64,000 bases of DNA. Origin: an uncultured Christensenella sp. (GTDB taxonomy: Bacteria; Bacillota; Clostridia; Christensenellales; UBA3700). Shown here one piece after another: positions 16,530 through 26,740 of this stretch. The notes beneath the pieces are model-generated. The model was not told the origin of the DNA. It made no database searches and saw only the letters and a program-made list of their open reading frames with translations. The stretch is taken from contig CAJTVJ010000007.1 of assembly GCA_910579785.1 (NCBI GenBank), forward strand, positions 1-64,000. Direction: 5' to 3'. Within the stretch, counting starts at the first letter, position 1. Every line of letters begins with the position of its first letter. The position numbers and the translations under genes are program-made.

Positions 16530-16970
16530 AAGGGCGGAGAAATCTCAACCTTGCGAAAATAAGATATAATCGTCATTGACGCTCGCACGAGACGCATCTG
16601 CCCCCTCGCTATGCTAGTGCTTTCGCTCCTTACGACCGAAGCGTAAGCGGAGCGGAGAAATCTTATCCATTAAATAATAATTCGATTAGACCTCTCCGCG
16701 TTGGTCGAGGTGACCAAATAATACTTATAGTAAACTAAGCTTTGGTCATTTCGACCGAAACGTAGTGGAGTGGAGAAATCTAATCCTTGTGAATATAAGA
16801 TATAATCGTCATTGACGCTCGCCCAAGACGCACCTGCTGGCTCGCTATGCCGTCGCTTCGCTCCTTACGACCTAAATGAAGTGAAGCGGAGAAATCTCAT
16901 CCTTGTGAATTTTTAACTTGATTAGATTTCTCGACTACGCTCGAAATGACATCACGATTTCCAAGTCATT
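16530..16970. repeat. Cluster of palindromic repeats with two long modules
   Basis: The whole purH-purD gap is repeat. Family arms occur throughout, with long modules at 16563-16664 and 16799-16905 that are close copies of each other. A simple hairpin (ATTTC 16926-16930 with GAAAT 16943-16947) follows. No gene or promoter is convincing here; purD may depend on readthrough. Confidence 0.85.
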
Positions 16971-17081
16971 GCGAACGCTCAGGTCACCGACGCTCAAAGT
17001 GACTATATATTGTTTATAGTCAAACTGTAATAGCAACAAAATAACAACGATATAAAAACAACAACAAAAGGAAAATAAAAT

Positions 17082-18338
17082 ATGAACGTATTGGTAATAG
17101 GAAGCGGCGGAAGAGAACACACGATTTGTTGGTCGCTTGCAAAAAGTCCAAAGGTCGGTAAGATATATTGTTTGCCGGGCAACGGAGGAATAAGCGAGAT
17201 AGCGGAATGCGTACCTATCGGAGTAATGGACTTTGACGCTATAATTGATTTTGTGGACTCTCATAAGGATATAGAGTTGACGGTGGTCGCACCCGACGAT
17301 CCTCTTGCGGCAGGACTTGTAGACAAATTGGAAGAGCGAGGTCACAGGGCTTTTGGACCGAGAGCCAATGCGGCAATCATTGAGGCAAGTAAGGCGTTTT
17401 CTAAATATTTAATGAAGAAATACGACATACCAACCGCTAGGTACGAAGAATTCGACAGTTACGACAATGCGGTGGAGTATCTTGCAAAAGCCAAGTATCC
17501 GCTTGTAGTAAAGGCTGACGGACTTGCGCTTGGCAAGGGCGTGATAATTTGCAATAACGTCGAAGAAGGTTTGCTGGCTGCAAAAGAGATGATGGTGGAC
17601 AGCAAGTTTAAAGACGCGGGCAAGAGAGTAATTGTCGAAGAGTTTATGGTGGGACAGGAAGTGTCGATACTTTCTTTCTGCGACGGCAAAACTATCGTGC
17701 CTATGGTCAATGCAAGAGACCACAAGAGAGCATACGACAATGACGAAGGACTCAACACCGGCGGTATGGGTACTTTCTCGCCGTCGGCTATATATACGAA
17801 AGAAGTCGAAGACGAGGTAATGAATAAAATAATTCTGCCGACAGTCGATGCTATGAATAAAGAGGGCAGGACCTTTAAAGGCGTACTTTATTTTGGGCTT
17901 ATGCTGACTGACGAGGGGGCAAAGGTCGTAGAATACAACGCCCGTTTTGGAGACCCTGAGACGCAAGTTGTGTTGCCGAGATTAAAGACGGATTTGCTTG
18001 ACATATTCAATGCGGTCGTCGACGGCAGTCTTGACAAGATGGATATTCAGTGGTCTGACGACGCATGCGTGTGCGTAGTGTTGGCTAGCGGCGGTTATCC
18101 TGAGAGTTATCAAAAGGGAAAAGAGATCGTCATAGGCGATATCGACGACGGCATATTGCTCTTCCATGCAGGTACTGCGATAAAGGACGGCAAGCTTGTC
18201 ACAAGCGGCGGCAGAGTGCTCGGCGTAACGGCAAAGGGCAAGGATATACACGAGGCTAGGGCAAAGGCATATAAAGCGGTAAGCAAGATACACTTTGACG
18301 GAGCTTTTTGCAGAAGCGATATAGGTATAAAAAAGTAA
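17082..18338 (+). CDS. purD: Phosphoribosylamine--glycine ligase PurD
   Basis: GAR synthetase, an ATP-grasp ligase joining glycine to phosphoribosylamine. The 418-residue protein starts MNVLVIGSGGREHTICW. It has FGPRANAAIIEASKAFSK, YPLVVKADGLALGKGVII, EEFMVGQEVSILSFCDG, AYDNDEGLNTGGMGTFSP and YNARFGDPETQVVLPRL. It is part of the purine cluster although separated from purH by 555 bases of repeats. Confidence 0.97.
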   Translation: MNVLVIGSGGREHTICWSLAKSPKVGKIYCLPGNGGISEIAECVPIGVMDFDAIIDFVDSHKDIELTVVAPDDPLAAGLVDKLEERGHRAFGPRANAAIIEASKAFSKYLMKKYDIPTARYEEFDSYDNAVEYLAKAKYPLVVKADGLALGKGVIICNNVEEGLLAAKEMMVDSKFKDAGKRVIVEEFMVGQEVSILSFCDGKTIVPMVNARDHKRAYDNDEGLNTGGMGTFSPSAIYTKEVEDEVMNKIILPTVDAMNKEGRTFKGVLYFGLMLTDEGAKVVEYNARFGDPETQVVLPRLKTDLLDIFNAVVDGSLDKMDIQWSDDACVCVVLASGGYPESYQKGKEIVIGDIDDGILLFHAGTAIKDGKLVTSGGRVLGVTAKGKDIHEARAKAYKAVSKIHFDGAFCRSDIGIKK

Positions 18339-18349
18339 ATGAATAAAAG

Positions 18350-18392
18350 GATAATATTTCTCCGCTCCGTTACACTACGGTCGAAATGACAT
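18350..18392. repeat. Single palindromic repeat arm pair between purD and purL
   Basis: TATTTCTCCGCTCCG followed by CACTACGGTCGAAATGACA, the intergenic repeat family. The rest of the 143-base gap is AT-rich with a purL ribosome site (AGAAGGA). Confidence 0.8.
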
Positions 18393-18481
18393 TGCTTGCG
18401 TAATGGTGGCAGAATAACAAGAAGCTAGAAAAGACATAGAAATTAAAAATAAATATATCACTATAATAGAAGGAAAAAGAG

Positions 18482-21400
18482 ATGGTAAAGAGAATTTTCG
18501 TAGAGAAAAAAGAGGGCTACAACGTATCGGCAAAAAAGACTTCTGCCGATATAAAGAACGTGCTTGGCATTGCCGTTGAGGACGTACGCGAATTTATCAG
18601 ATACGATATCGAAAATCTTGACGAGAGCATTTATGCAAGCGCAAAGACGACGATTTTCAGCGAAGCTCCCGTAGACGACTTGTATGAGGAGATGCCAAAG
18701 CTTGACGGGTATAAGTTGCTTGTCGTCGAATATCTTCCCGGACAGTATGACCAAAGAGCAGACAGCGCGATGCAATGCGTGCAGTTGCTTTCTATGTCGC
18801 AGCGTCCGCTTATCAAATGTGCCAAACTCTATGCTTTCAAGGGCGTAGGCGAGGGCGAATTTGAGAGAATACGCAAGTATATCATCAATCCCGTTGAGAG
18901 CAGAGAGGGAAGTATGCAAATTCCCGACACCTTGGCGCAAGAGGTGACGCAAAATCTCACCGTACCTACGATTGACGGCTTTATAAATATGTCGGACAAA
19001 GATATATGCGATTATCACAAGAAGGTCGGCTTTGCAATGAGCGAAAAGGACTTGAATTTTGTGCGCGACTATTTCAATGGCGAGAAGCGCGACCCGTCGG
19101 AGAGCGAGATAAAGGTAATTGACACCTATTGGTCGGACCACTGCCGTCATACCACTTTTTCCACAGAGCTTACTAAGATAGATATTGAGAGCAACAATCC
19201 TCACGTCGAAAAGGCGTTGGGGCTTTACAGAAATTTATACGATGAATTTAATTCAAAGAGAGAGGATAAATATCCCTGTCTTATGGATATCGCCACAATC
19301 GCGGTCAAGAAGCTTAAAAAGCTTGGCAAACTCGACAATCTTGACGTCAGCGACGAGATAAACGCTTGCTCGGTCGAAGTCGACGTTGACAACGACGGCA
19401 AGAATGAGAAGTGGCTTATAATGTTCAAGAATGAGACTCACAACCATCCTACTGAAATCGAGCCTTTCGGCGGCGCGGCTACGTGTCTCGGCGGAGCTAT
19501 CAGAGATCCGCTCTCCGGCAGAACGTACGTATATCAGGCAATGAGAGTGACGGGCTGCGCAGACCCTACGGCAGACGTGTCCACCACGCTCAAAGGCAAG
19601 CTTCCGCAAAGAGTCATCACCAAGACGGCTGCTGCCGGATATTCCAGCTACGGCAATCAGATAGGTCTTTCGACGGGACTTGTCGCAGAGATGTATCATG
19701 ACAACTATAAGGCAAAGAGATTGGAGACGGGATACGTCATTGCAGGCGCGCCTAAGGAAAACGTAGTCAGAAGAAAGCCTGTCAAAGGCGATATCATAGT
19801 GCTTCTCGGAGGGGAGACGGGCAGAGACGGCTGCGGCGGCGCAACGGGTTCTTCAAAGGCGCATACGGAAAAATCAGTTGAGGTATGCGGCGCGGAAGTT
19901 CAAAAGGGCAATCCGCCGACAGAGAGAAAGATACAGAGACTTTTCCGCAACAAAGAGGTATCGCAGCTTATCGTCAAGTGCAACGACTTCGGCGCTGGCG
20001 GCGTCAGCGTAGCTATCGGCGAATTGGCTGACTCTCTCGACATATTCCTTGACAGAGTACCCAAGAAGTACGAGGGACTTAGCGGCACAGAGCTTGCAAT
20101 ATCCGAGTCGCAAGAGAGAATGGCCGTCGTGCTTGACAAGAGCGACGTAGATAAATTTATTGAATATGCCAAGACGGAAAACCTTGTTGCCACAGCTGTG
20201 GCAGAGGTCACTGACAACGGCAGAATGAGAATGTTCTATGCAGGTAATTGCATAGTAGATTTGAAGAGAAGCTTCCTCGATACCAACGGCGTCAAGCAGA
20301 TGCAGGAAGCGAGAGTTGTCGACAATGCGACGAATTACGTCGACAGCGTCAATGAGATCACACAGAAGTATTTTGATAAAGGGGAGTTTGACGAGGCAGT
20401 CAAGTATGAGCTTTCCCGCCTCAACGTATGTTCTACAAAGGGACTTGGAGAGATGTTTGACGGCACTATCGGCGCGTCGAGCGTACTTATGCCATTCGGC
20501 GGCAAGTACCAGCTCACTCCTGCGATAGCAATGGCGTGCAAGCCTCCCGTCAGCGGAAGCACCGATACGGCGACGGTGTCCACCTATGGATGTTCGCCTC
20601 AGCTGCTAAGTCAATCGCCGTTTACGGGCGCGATATATTCCATACTCATATCTCTGTCAAAGCAAGTTGCTTGCGGCATAAGCATAGATACGGTGAGACT
20701 GTCTTTGCAAGAGTTCTTTAAGAAGCTCAATCAGGACAAAGACAGATGGGGACAGCCTCTTTCGGCATTGCTGGGCGCGTTGTATGCGCAGATAGGTTTC
20801 GGCGTCGGCGCAATAGGCGGCAAGGACAGTATGAGCGGCAGCTTTGAGAATATCGACGTACCTCCGACGCTGATATCTTTTGCAATGGGCGTAGGCAAGG
20901 CAAGTAAGATCGTCACAAATACCTTTGCGGAAAACATGGGAGCAAAGGATATATACCGCGTCGCCATACCAAAGGATGAATATGCTATTCCTGATTTTGA
21001 TAAGACGTTGAAGCTCTATCAAGCTATTGGTAAAGCTATGGCAGAGGGCAAAATAAAGGCTTGCAACGTCGTTGAAGAGGGCGGCGTGATAGCAAGCGTA
21101 TTCAAGGCTTGTATGGGCAATAAGCTTGGCACTACTTGGGACGATATATCTTCGGATATGTTTGCTCCTGCGTTCGGCGACTTTGTGATACTTGCCGACG
21201 ACGTCAGCGACCTTGACGGATTTGACGTAGAGAAAGTCGCCGTGCTCAACGGCACGTATACCTCCGACCTGTGCGGAAAGCAACTCAAAATGAACGATGC
21301 GGCTGCGGCATTTGAGGGTACGCTGGAAAAGGTATTCCCGACGACGGCGGCTGCAAGCGGAGAAGTAAAAAATCTCATTTGCTGCGCAAGGAAGGTCGAC

Positions 21401-22219
21401 AAGGCTCCAAGGGGCATAGCTCAACCTAGAGTTCTCATACCCGTATTCCCGGGCACCAACTGCGAATACGATACGGCAAGGGCATTTGAAAGAGCAGGCG
21501 CGAAAGCAAATATTCTGATAATCAAAAATCAAAGCTCCAAGGACATAGAGCAGTCGGCGGAAGCTATTGTCAAGGCGTTGCAGCAGTCGCAGATACTTGC
21601 ATTCCCTGGCGGATTCAGCGGCGGCGACGAGCCGGACGGAAGCGGCAAGTTCATAGCTACGACGTTCCGCAATCCTCGCATTGCAGAGCAAGTCATGAAG
21701 TTGCTTTACGAGAGAGACGGACTTGCGATAGGTATATGCAACGGCTTCCAAGCTCTTGTCAAGTTGGGACTTGTTCCTTACGGCGACATAAGAGAGCAGA
21801 AGAGCGAAGCTCCTACTTTGACTTTCAACAACATCTCCCGTCACGTGTCGACTATCGTCAACGTGAGAGTGGCTACCAACAAGTCGCCATGGCTCAGCGG
21901 AGTCAAGGTTGACGACGTATTTGCAGTGCCTGTCAGCCACGGTGAAGGCAGATTTGTGGCAAGCCAGCAAGAACTTGACAAGATAATCAAGGGCGGTCAG
22001 GTGGCAACGCAGTACGTCGATATGACGGGCAGCGCGACTATGACGTCTCCGTTCAACCCCAACGGCAGTATGTATGCTATCGAAGGTATCATTTCTCCCG
22101 ACGGCAGAGTGCTTGGCAAGATGGGACACGCAGAGAGAATTGACGCAGACCTTTATAAGAACGTAGAGGGCAATTACGATATGAAACTCTTTGAAAGCGG
22201 AGTTAAGTACTTTAAGTAA
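18482..22219 (+). CDS. purL: Phosphoribosylformylglycinamidine synthase, large fused form PurL
   Basis: FGAM synthase, turning FGAR and glutamine into FGAM. This is the single-chain type (1245 residues) with the synthetase and glutaminase fused, so no purS or purQ is needed. The synthetase part has SDHCRHTTFSTEL, MFKNETHNHPTEIEPFGGAATCLGG, RVTGCADPTAD, and a second lobe with GIGGKDSMSG-like AIGGKDSMSG. The C-terminal class I glutaminase begins near 1000 (RVLIPVFPGTNCEYDTARAF), with the catalytic Cys in GICNGFQALV and His in SHGEGRF. It closes the purine cluster. Confidence 0.97.
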   Translation: MVKRIFVEKKEGYNVSAKKTSADIKNVLGIAVEDVREFIRYDIENLDESIYASAKTTIFSEAPVDDLYEEMPKLDGYKLLVVEYLPGQYDQRADSAMQCVQLLSMSQRPLIKCAKLYAFKGVGEGEFERIRKYIINPVESREGSMQIPDTLAQEVTQNLTVPTIDGFINMSDKDICDYHKKVGFAMSEKDLNFVRDYFNGEKRDPSESEIKVIDTYWSDHCRHTTFSTELTKIDIESNNPHVEKALGLYRNLYDEFNSKREDKYPCLMDIATIAVKKLKKLGKLDNLDVSDEINACSVEVDVDNDGKNEKWLIMFKNETHNHPTEIEPFGGAATCLGGAIRDPLSGRTYVYQAMRVTGCADPTADVSTTLKGKLPQRVITKTAAAGYSSYGNQIGLSTGLVAEMYHDNYKAKRLETGYVIAGAPKENVVRRKPVKGDIIVLLGGETGRDGCGGATGSSKAHTEKSVEVCGAEVQKGNPPTERKIQRLFRNKEVSQLIVKCNDFGAGGVSVAIGELADSLDIFLDRVPKKYEGLSGTELAISESQERMAVVLDKSDVDKFIEYAKTENLVATAVAEVTDNGRMRMFYAGNCIVDLKRSFLDTNGVKQMQEARVVDNATNYVDSVNEITQKYFDKGEFDEAVKYELSRLNVCSTKGLGEMFDGTIGASSVLMPFGGKYQLTPAIAMACKPPVSGSTDTATVSTYGCSPQLLSQSPFTGAIYSILISLSKQVACGISIDTVRLSLQEFFKKLNQDKDRWGQPLSALLGALYAQIGFGVGAIGGKDSMSGSFENIDVPPTLISFAMGVGKASKIVTNTFAENMGAKDIYRVAIPKDEYAIPDFDKTLKLYQAIGKAMAEGKIKACNVVEEGGVIASVFKACMGNKLGTTWDDISSDMFAPAFGDFVILADDVSDLDGFDVEKVAVLNGTYTSDLCGKQLKMNDAAAAFEGTLEKVFPTTAAASGEVKNLICCARKVDKAPRGIAQPRVLIPVFPGTNCEYDTARAFERAGAKANILIIKNQSSKDIEQSAEAIVKALQQSQILAFPGGFSGGDEPDGSGKFIATTFRNPRIAEQVMKLLYERDGLAIGICNGFQALVKLGLVPYGDIREQKSEAPTLTFNNISRHVSTIVNVRVATNKSPWLSGVKVDDVFAVPVSHGEGRFVASQQELDKIIKGGQVATQYVDMTGSATMTSPFNPNGSMYAIEGIISPDGRVLGKMGHAERIDADLYKNVEGNYDMKLFESGVKYFK

Positions 22220-22232
22220 GCGGCAAGGTTAA

Positions 22233-22345
22233 AAGGATGAGATTTCTCCACGCGCTACGCTTAGTCGAAATGACCACATATAGGCTTACTACAAGTAATA
22301 TATAGTCACCTCGACCGAAGCGGAGAGGTCTCAACGAGTTAAAAA
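22233..22345. repeat. Palindromic repeat pair after purL
   Basis: ATTTCTCCACGCG...GTCGAAATGACCA faces GTCACCTCGACCGAAGCGGAGAGGTCTC; each arm is itself a hairpin. Confidence 0.8.
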
Positions 22346-22387
22346 TAAACTGATTAGACAATTAAATATCTTTTAAAGCAGGTGGCT

Positions 22388-24403
22388 ATGTCTTTTTTAC
22401 CGATAACAAAAGAAGAAGTCGGCGGCAGACAAGTCGACGTCGTTTACGTCATAGGCGAGGCATACGTCGATCATCCGTCTTTTGGACATGCGATAGTGTC
22501 CAGACTTTTGCAATCTCTCGGCATTGACGTGGCTATAATACCTCAACCTCAGACGCCTGAGGACTTTATGCGTTTTGGAGAGCCTAAATATTGTTTTATG
22601 GTATCAAGCGGAGTTGTCGACAGCATGGTCAACAACTATACCGTCGCCAAGATAAAGCGCAGCCGCGACGTATACAGCGAAGGCGGCGACGTAGGAAAAC
22701 GTCCCGACAGATGCGTCGACGTATATTGCAATACTCTTAAAAAAATTTATCCAGACATACCCATAATCATTGGCGGCATAGAAGCGTCGCTGAGGCGGTT
22801 TGCGCATTACGACTATTGGAGCGACAGCGTTTTGCCCAGCATATTGGCGTCGTCAAAAGCCGATCTGCTTATTTACGGAATGGGTGAGAGACCTATCAAA
22901 GAGATATTTGCCATGGTCAAGAAAGGCATACCCGTCGACAAGATCAAAGACGTGAGAGGCACTTGTTATCTGTCGGCATTCGACGCGCTTTCGTCAAGAC
23001 TTAGAAAAGACATAGAAGAACACACCGTTGAGTTTTGTCCGTCATACGACAACGTATGCAAAGACAAGACGCAGTACGTGCAGGCGTTTAATACGCAGTA
23101 TGCCAACAACGATCCTTATTATGGCAAGACGCTTTTGCAAAAGCAAGGAGATAAATATCTTGTGCAAAATCCAATGCAGTTTCCGCTGTCTGTCAACGAA
23201 ATGGACGAAATATACGACCTGCCGTACGAGAGGACTTTTCACCCCAGCTATACGAGGGGAGTGCCTGCGATAGAAGAGGTCAAATATTCGTTGACTTCCG
23301 TGAGAGGGTGTTTCGGAGCGTGCAACTATTGCGCTATTGCGTTTCACCAAGGGCGCATAGTTCAAAAGCGCAGCAAAGAAAACATCGTCAGAGAGGCAGA
23401 GGGCTTTGTAGCCGATAAGGATTTCAAGGGCTATATCCACGACGTGGGGGGACCGACGGCGAATTTTAGAGACCCAGCCTGCGAAAAACAAAAGACCATG
23501 GGAGTGTGCAAGGATAAATCCTGTATTGGTCACACGCCTTGTCCTGCGCTGAAAGTCGACCACAGCGAGTATATAGATTTGCTGAAAACGCTTAGGCAGA
23601 TAGAGGGGATAAAGAAAGTCTTTATACGCTCGGGCATACGCTTTGACTATCTGATGTATGACAAGAGCCAGGAGTTTTTGCAAGAGCTGGTCAAGCATCA
23701 TATAAGCGGACAGCTCAAAGTCGCTCCCGAACATATCTCCGACGATACTTTGAAGGCGATGAACAAGCCGCCTTTTGAGGTTTATCTCAAATTTAAAGAC
23801 AGGTATGACGCGCTCAACAGGAAGCTTGGCAAGAAGCAGTATCTCGTGCCGTATCTGATATCATCGCACCCCGGCTGTACGCTCAAAGACGCCGTGAGAC
23901 TTGCGCAGTATCTCAAATCGATAGGCTATATGCCTGAGCAGGTGCAGGACTTCTATCCCACGCCTTCCACCAAGTCGACGTGTATGTATTATACGGGCAT
24001 AAACCCCGACACAATGCAGCCTATATACGTGGCAAAGACAAAGAGAGAAAAGATGCTCCAACGCGCGCTGATGCAATATAGAAAAAAGAGCAATTACGAT
24101 TTGATAGTCGAAGCGTTGAGAGAAGCCGGCAGAGAGGACCTGATAGGCTTTGGGGAAGACTGTCTGGTCAAACCTACCAGGGATATGGCGATTGCGGTCA
24201 AGACGACTGCTAAGACGGACGGCAGCTCGACGTTTAGGTCAAGACAAAAGAGCAAGGGCGGCGCAGGTTTTGCCGACAAGGGATACGTCAAGATAACGGA
24301 GCGCGCTAAAACCGCCGACGTTTCAAATGGCAAAAAGAAGAGCGGCAAGCAGTATGCCGACGTATACGCAAGGAAAAAATCTAAGGGGGAGCGGCGCAGA
24401 TGA
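22388..24403 (+). CDS. ygiQ: YgiQ family radical SAM protein
   Basis: A large radical-SAM enzyme, 671 residues, of unknown reaction. The N-terminal FLPITKEEV and IGEAYVDHPSFGHAIVSRLL segments and GGIEASLRRFAHYDYWSD are diagnostic of the YgiQ family. The 4Fe-4S motif is CFGACNYC, and a second Cys-rich stretch (CEKQKTMGVCKDKSCIGHTPC) follows. The C-terminus is Lys-rich and low-complexity. The ATG at 22388 is preferred to the in-frame GTG at 22382, which overlaps the ribosome site AGGTGG. Its last four bases overlap recX (ATGA), so the two are translationally coupled. Confidence 0.93.
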   Translation: MSFLPITKEEVGGRQVDVVYVIGEAYVDHPSFGHAIVSRLLQSLGIDVAIIPQPQTPEDFMRFGEPKYCFMVSSGVVDSMVNNYTVAKIKRSRDVYSEGGDVGKRPDRCVDVYCNTLKKIYPDIPIIIGGIEASLRRFAHYDYWSDSVLPSILASSKADLLIYGMGERPIKEIFAMVKKGIPVDKIKDVRGTCYLSAFDALSSRLRKDIEEHTVEFCPSYDNVCKDKTQYVQAFNTQYANNDPYYGKTLLQKQGDKYLVQNPMQFPLSVNEMDEIYDLPYERTFHPSYTRGVPAIEEVKYSLTSVRGCFGACNYCAIAFHQGRIVQKRSKENIVREAEGFVADKDFKGYIHDVGGPTANFRDPACEKQKTMGVCKDKSCIGHTPCPALKVDHSEYIDLLKTLRQIEGIKKVFIRSGIRFDYLMYDKSQEFLQELVKHHISGQLKVAPEHISDDTLKAMNKPPFEVYLKFKDRYDALNRKLGKKQYLVPYLISSHPGCTLKDAVRLAQYLKSIGYMPEQVQDFYPTPSTKSTCMYYTGINPDTMQPIYVAKTKREKMLQRALMQYRKKSNYDLIVEALREAGREDLIGFGEDCLVKPTRDMAIAVKTTAKTDGSSTFRSRQKSKGGAGFADKGYVKITERAKTADVSNGKKKSGKQYADVYARKKSKGERRR

Positions 24404-25014
24404 TCATCACGGGAATAACTTTGCAGACAAAGAATACCGAGAGGGTAAATTTGTTTGTAGACGGAGAATTTTATGCAGGCGTCAGCGCGCTTTCGGCATA
24501 CAAATTCCGACTTGAAGTGGGTATGGAGATAGACAAGATGCAGCTTGACAAAGTTTTGCTCGACAGCGATAAAGATAAGGCTTTCGATTATGCGCTTACC
24601 TACATCAGCAAATACACCCCGACGGAGAAGATACTCAAAAACAAACTTTATGAGAAGGGCTACGGCAAAGTAGTAGTGGAGTACGTCGCCGACAAGTGCA
24701 AGGGCTACGGATATATCAACGACGGGGAATATGCCCGTTCTTACGTCGCGCTCAACAGCAATATCAAGGGCAAGAGCAGACTTAAAATGGAACTTCGCGC
24801 CAAGGGCGTGGACGAGAAGTATATTCAAAGCGCGCTCGACAAGATGCCGGATAACAACGCATGCGAGGAGCTGGCAAAAAAGCATAGCAAAAATCAAGAC
24901 CTGCACGACCCAAAATACAGAGCCAAATTGATAAGATTTCTGCAATACAGAGGCTATGAGTGGGAAGACATATCCCAGGCTTTGGCGACGTTGAGATTGG
25001 TCGAAGAGGACTGA
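24400..25014 (+). CDS. recX: Recombination regulator RecX
   Basis: RecX binds RecA filaments and restrains recombination. The 204-residue protein is all-helical from about 60, with the three-helix repeats typical of the family: KAFDYALTYISKYTPTEKILKNKLYEKGY, VADKCKGYGYINDGEYARSYV, KGKSRLKMELRAKGV, and FLQYRGYEWEDISQAL at the end. An N-terminal strand-rich part precedes them. The start overlaps the ygiQ stop by four bases. recA is not in the window. Confidence 0.93.
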   Translation: MIITGITLQTKNTERVNLFVDGEFYAGVSALSAYKFRLEVGMEIDKMQLDKVLLDSDKDKAFDYALTYISKYTPTEKILKNKLYEKGYGKVVVEYVADKCKGYGYINDGEYARSYVALNSNIKGKSRLKMELRAKGVDEKYIQSALDKMPDNNACEELAKKHSKNQDLHDPKYRAKLIRFLQYRGYEWEDISQALATLRLVEED

Positions 25015-25059
25015 AATGCTTGCAGGCGCATACAATATAAAATCAATAAGAGAGGTCAT

Positions 25060-26538
25060 ATGAAATCAGCTCTTACTACGTCGCAGATGGCATATTGCGA
25101 CAAGACGACTATCGACGGCGGAGTGCCCTCGCGCGAGCTTATGCGCAGAGTGGCACAGGCTGTGTATGACGGCAGAGCTTGGCAAGGCAGGACAGCTATA
25201 ATATGCGGCAAGGGTAACAACGGAGGCGACGGCTTGGCTCTTGCGGAAATTATGGCAGACGGCGGCTTGTCTCCCAAGGTCTATCTTTGCGGCGGCGTAA
25301 GTGAGGACGGACGATATTATTTGGATAGACTGACATCTAAGGGATACGGGGATATATACGACGTATCGCTGTGCGACTATGACGTCGATATAATTGTAGA
25401 TTGCATATTCGGGACAGGCTTCAAGGGGCAGCCGAAAGAGCAGTATGCCGAGATAATAAATAAGATAAACGCAAGCAGGGCTTGTAAGATATCCGTCGAC
25501 ATACCCAGCGGGCTTGACGGCGACAGCGGCAGATTTAAAGTATGCGTAAAGGCTGACGAGACGGTGAGCGTACAGTACGCCAAGACGGGACTTTATCTCA
25601 ACGACGGCAAGGATATGACGGGCAAGTTGAGCATTGTCGACGTGGGAATAGGCTTGCATACCGACGGCGTAAAGGTCGTGGAGCGCGAAGACGTGGCAAA
25701 GCTCTTTCCGCCGAGAAAGCTCAATACGCATAAGGGGAGTTTTGGCAAAAGCGCGATAATGGGCGGTTGCGGAAATTATCTCGGAGCGGTGCGCCTTGCC
25801 AATATGGGACTGTGCGCGCTGAGGAGCGGCGGAGGGCTCAACGCGGTGATAACTCCGTGCAGTCAGACAAAGCATATCCTTGGCAGTGTTGTCGAAAGCA
25901 CTGTGATAGGTATGACGGATATCGACGGACGATTTGTATTTGACAAAGAAGAGATCGATAAGACGCTTAGCGGCGTAGACGTCTTGGCGATAGGCATGGG
26001 TATGGGAGACAACTATACTCAAAATGCTAAGATAATAAGGTATATTGTCGAAAATTATAAAATCAAGGTGTTGATAGACGCCGACGGACTCAATTCTTTG
26101 GCGAGAGATGTAAGTATGCTCAAATGCGCAAAAGCTCAAATCATGCTCACTCCGCACGTCAAAGAGATGTCGAGGCTGTGCGGCAAGACGACGGAAGAAA
26201 TATTAGACGACCCGATAGGCATTGCCAAAGAATTTGCCAACGAGTATGGAGTTGTTGTCCTGCTCAAAGGCGCAAGCAGCGTCATGACGGACGGCAGGGA
26301 AGTCTATCTCACAACCAACGGAGGCGCAGAACTTTCTAAGGGAGGAAGCGGCGATACTTTGAGCGGAGTAATTCTCGGCATGCTGTCTTGGAACAACGGA
26401 CTTTTAGAAAGCGCGTATGCCGCGGCATATCTCACAGCTGAGGTAGCCAAGTCTCTTAAAGAAGAGTTTAGCGAGTATGGAGTTTTGCCCAGCGACGTCG
26501 CAAGAAAAATCAAGGAGCTTTGCAAAGAGAGAAGTTGA
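25060..26538 (+). CDS. nnr: Bifunctional NAD(P)H-hydrate epimerase / dehydratase
   Basis: Repairs damaged NAD(P)H hydrates. The N-terminal half (to about 205) is the epimerase, with AIICGKGNNGGDGLALAEIM and DCIFGTGFKG. The C-terminal half is the ATP/ADP-dependent dehydratase of the ribokinase-like fold, with KGSFGKSAIMGGCGNYLGAVRLA, DADGLNSLA, TPHVKEMSRL and the catalytic GGSGDTLSGVILGML. At 492 residues it is the full fused form. Ribosome site AGAGAGG. Confidence 0.95.
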   Translation: MKSALTTSQMAYCDKTTIDGGVPSRELMRRVAQAVYDGRAWQGRTAIICGKGNNGGDGLALAEIMADGGLSPKVYLCGGVSEDGRYYLDRLTSKGYGDIYDVSLCDYDVDIIVDCIFGTGFKGQPKEQYAEIINKINASRACKISVDIPSGLDGDSGRFKVCVKADETVSVQYAKTGLYLNDGKDMTGKLSIVDVGIGLHTDGVKVVEREDVAKLFPPRKLNTHKGSFGKSAIMGGCGNYLGAVRLANMGLCALRSGGGLNAVITPCSQTKHILGSVVESTVIGMTDIDGRFVFDKEEIDKTLSGVDVLAIGMGMGDNYTQNAKIIRYIVENYKIKVLIDADGLNSLARDVSMLKCAKAQIMLTPHVKEMSRLCGKTTEEILDDPIGIAKEFANEYGVVVLLKGASSVMTDGREVYLTTNGGAELSKGGSGDTLSGVILGMLSWNNGLLESAYAAAYLTAEVAKSLKEEFSEYGVLPSDVARKIKELCKERS

Positions 26539-26545
26539 TTATAAT

Positions 26546-26660
26546 TTTCGATTAGACCTCTCCGCTTCACTACGTTTCGGTCGAAATGACATAAAGCTTG
26601 TTCGCTATAAGCCATATTTGGTCACCTCGACCAACGCGGAGAGGTCTCAACCTTATGATT
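26546..26660. repeat. Palindromic repeat pair between nnr and the flavoprotein gene
   Basis: ATTAGACCTCTCCGCTTC...CGGTCGAAATGACA faces GGTCACCTCGACCAACGCGGAGAGGTCTC. Confidence 0.82.
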
Positions 26661-26740
26661 ACCTAAACTAATCGTGTAAAAATATCAATCTATTTACACA
26701 ACGAAATAGAGAAATACCCAAACAAAAGGAGACGTATAAA

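Noticed and set aside
20657..22129. 490-codon open frame antisense to purL
   Set aside because: Lies entirely within purL on the other strand; composition is Arg/His/Tyr-rich as expected of a shadow frame and no family is recognisable.
25066..26157. 363-codon open frame antisense to nnr
   Set aside because: Shadow frame; the sense strand encodes a complete, conserved bifunctional enzyme.
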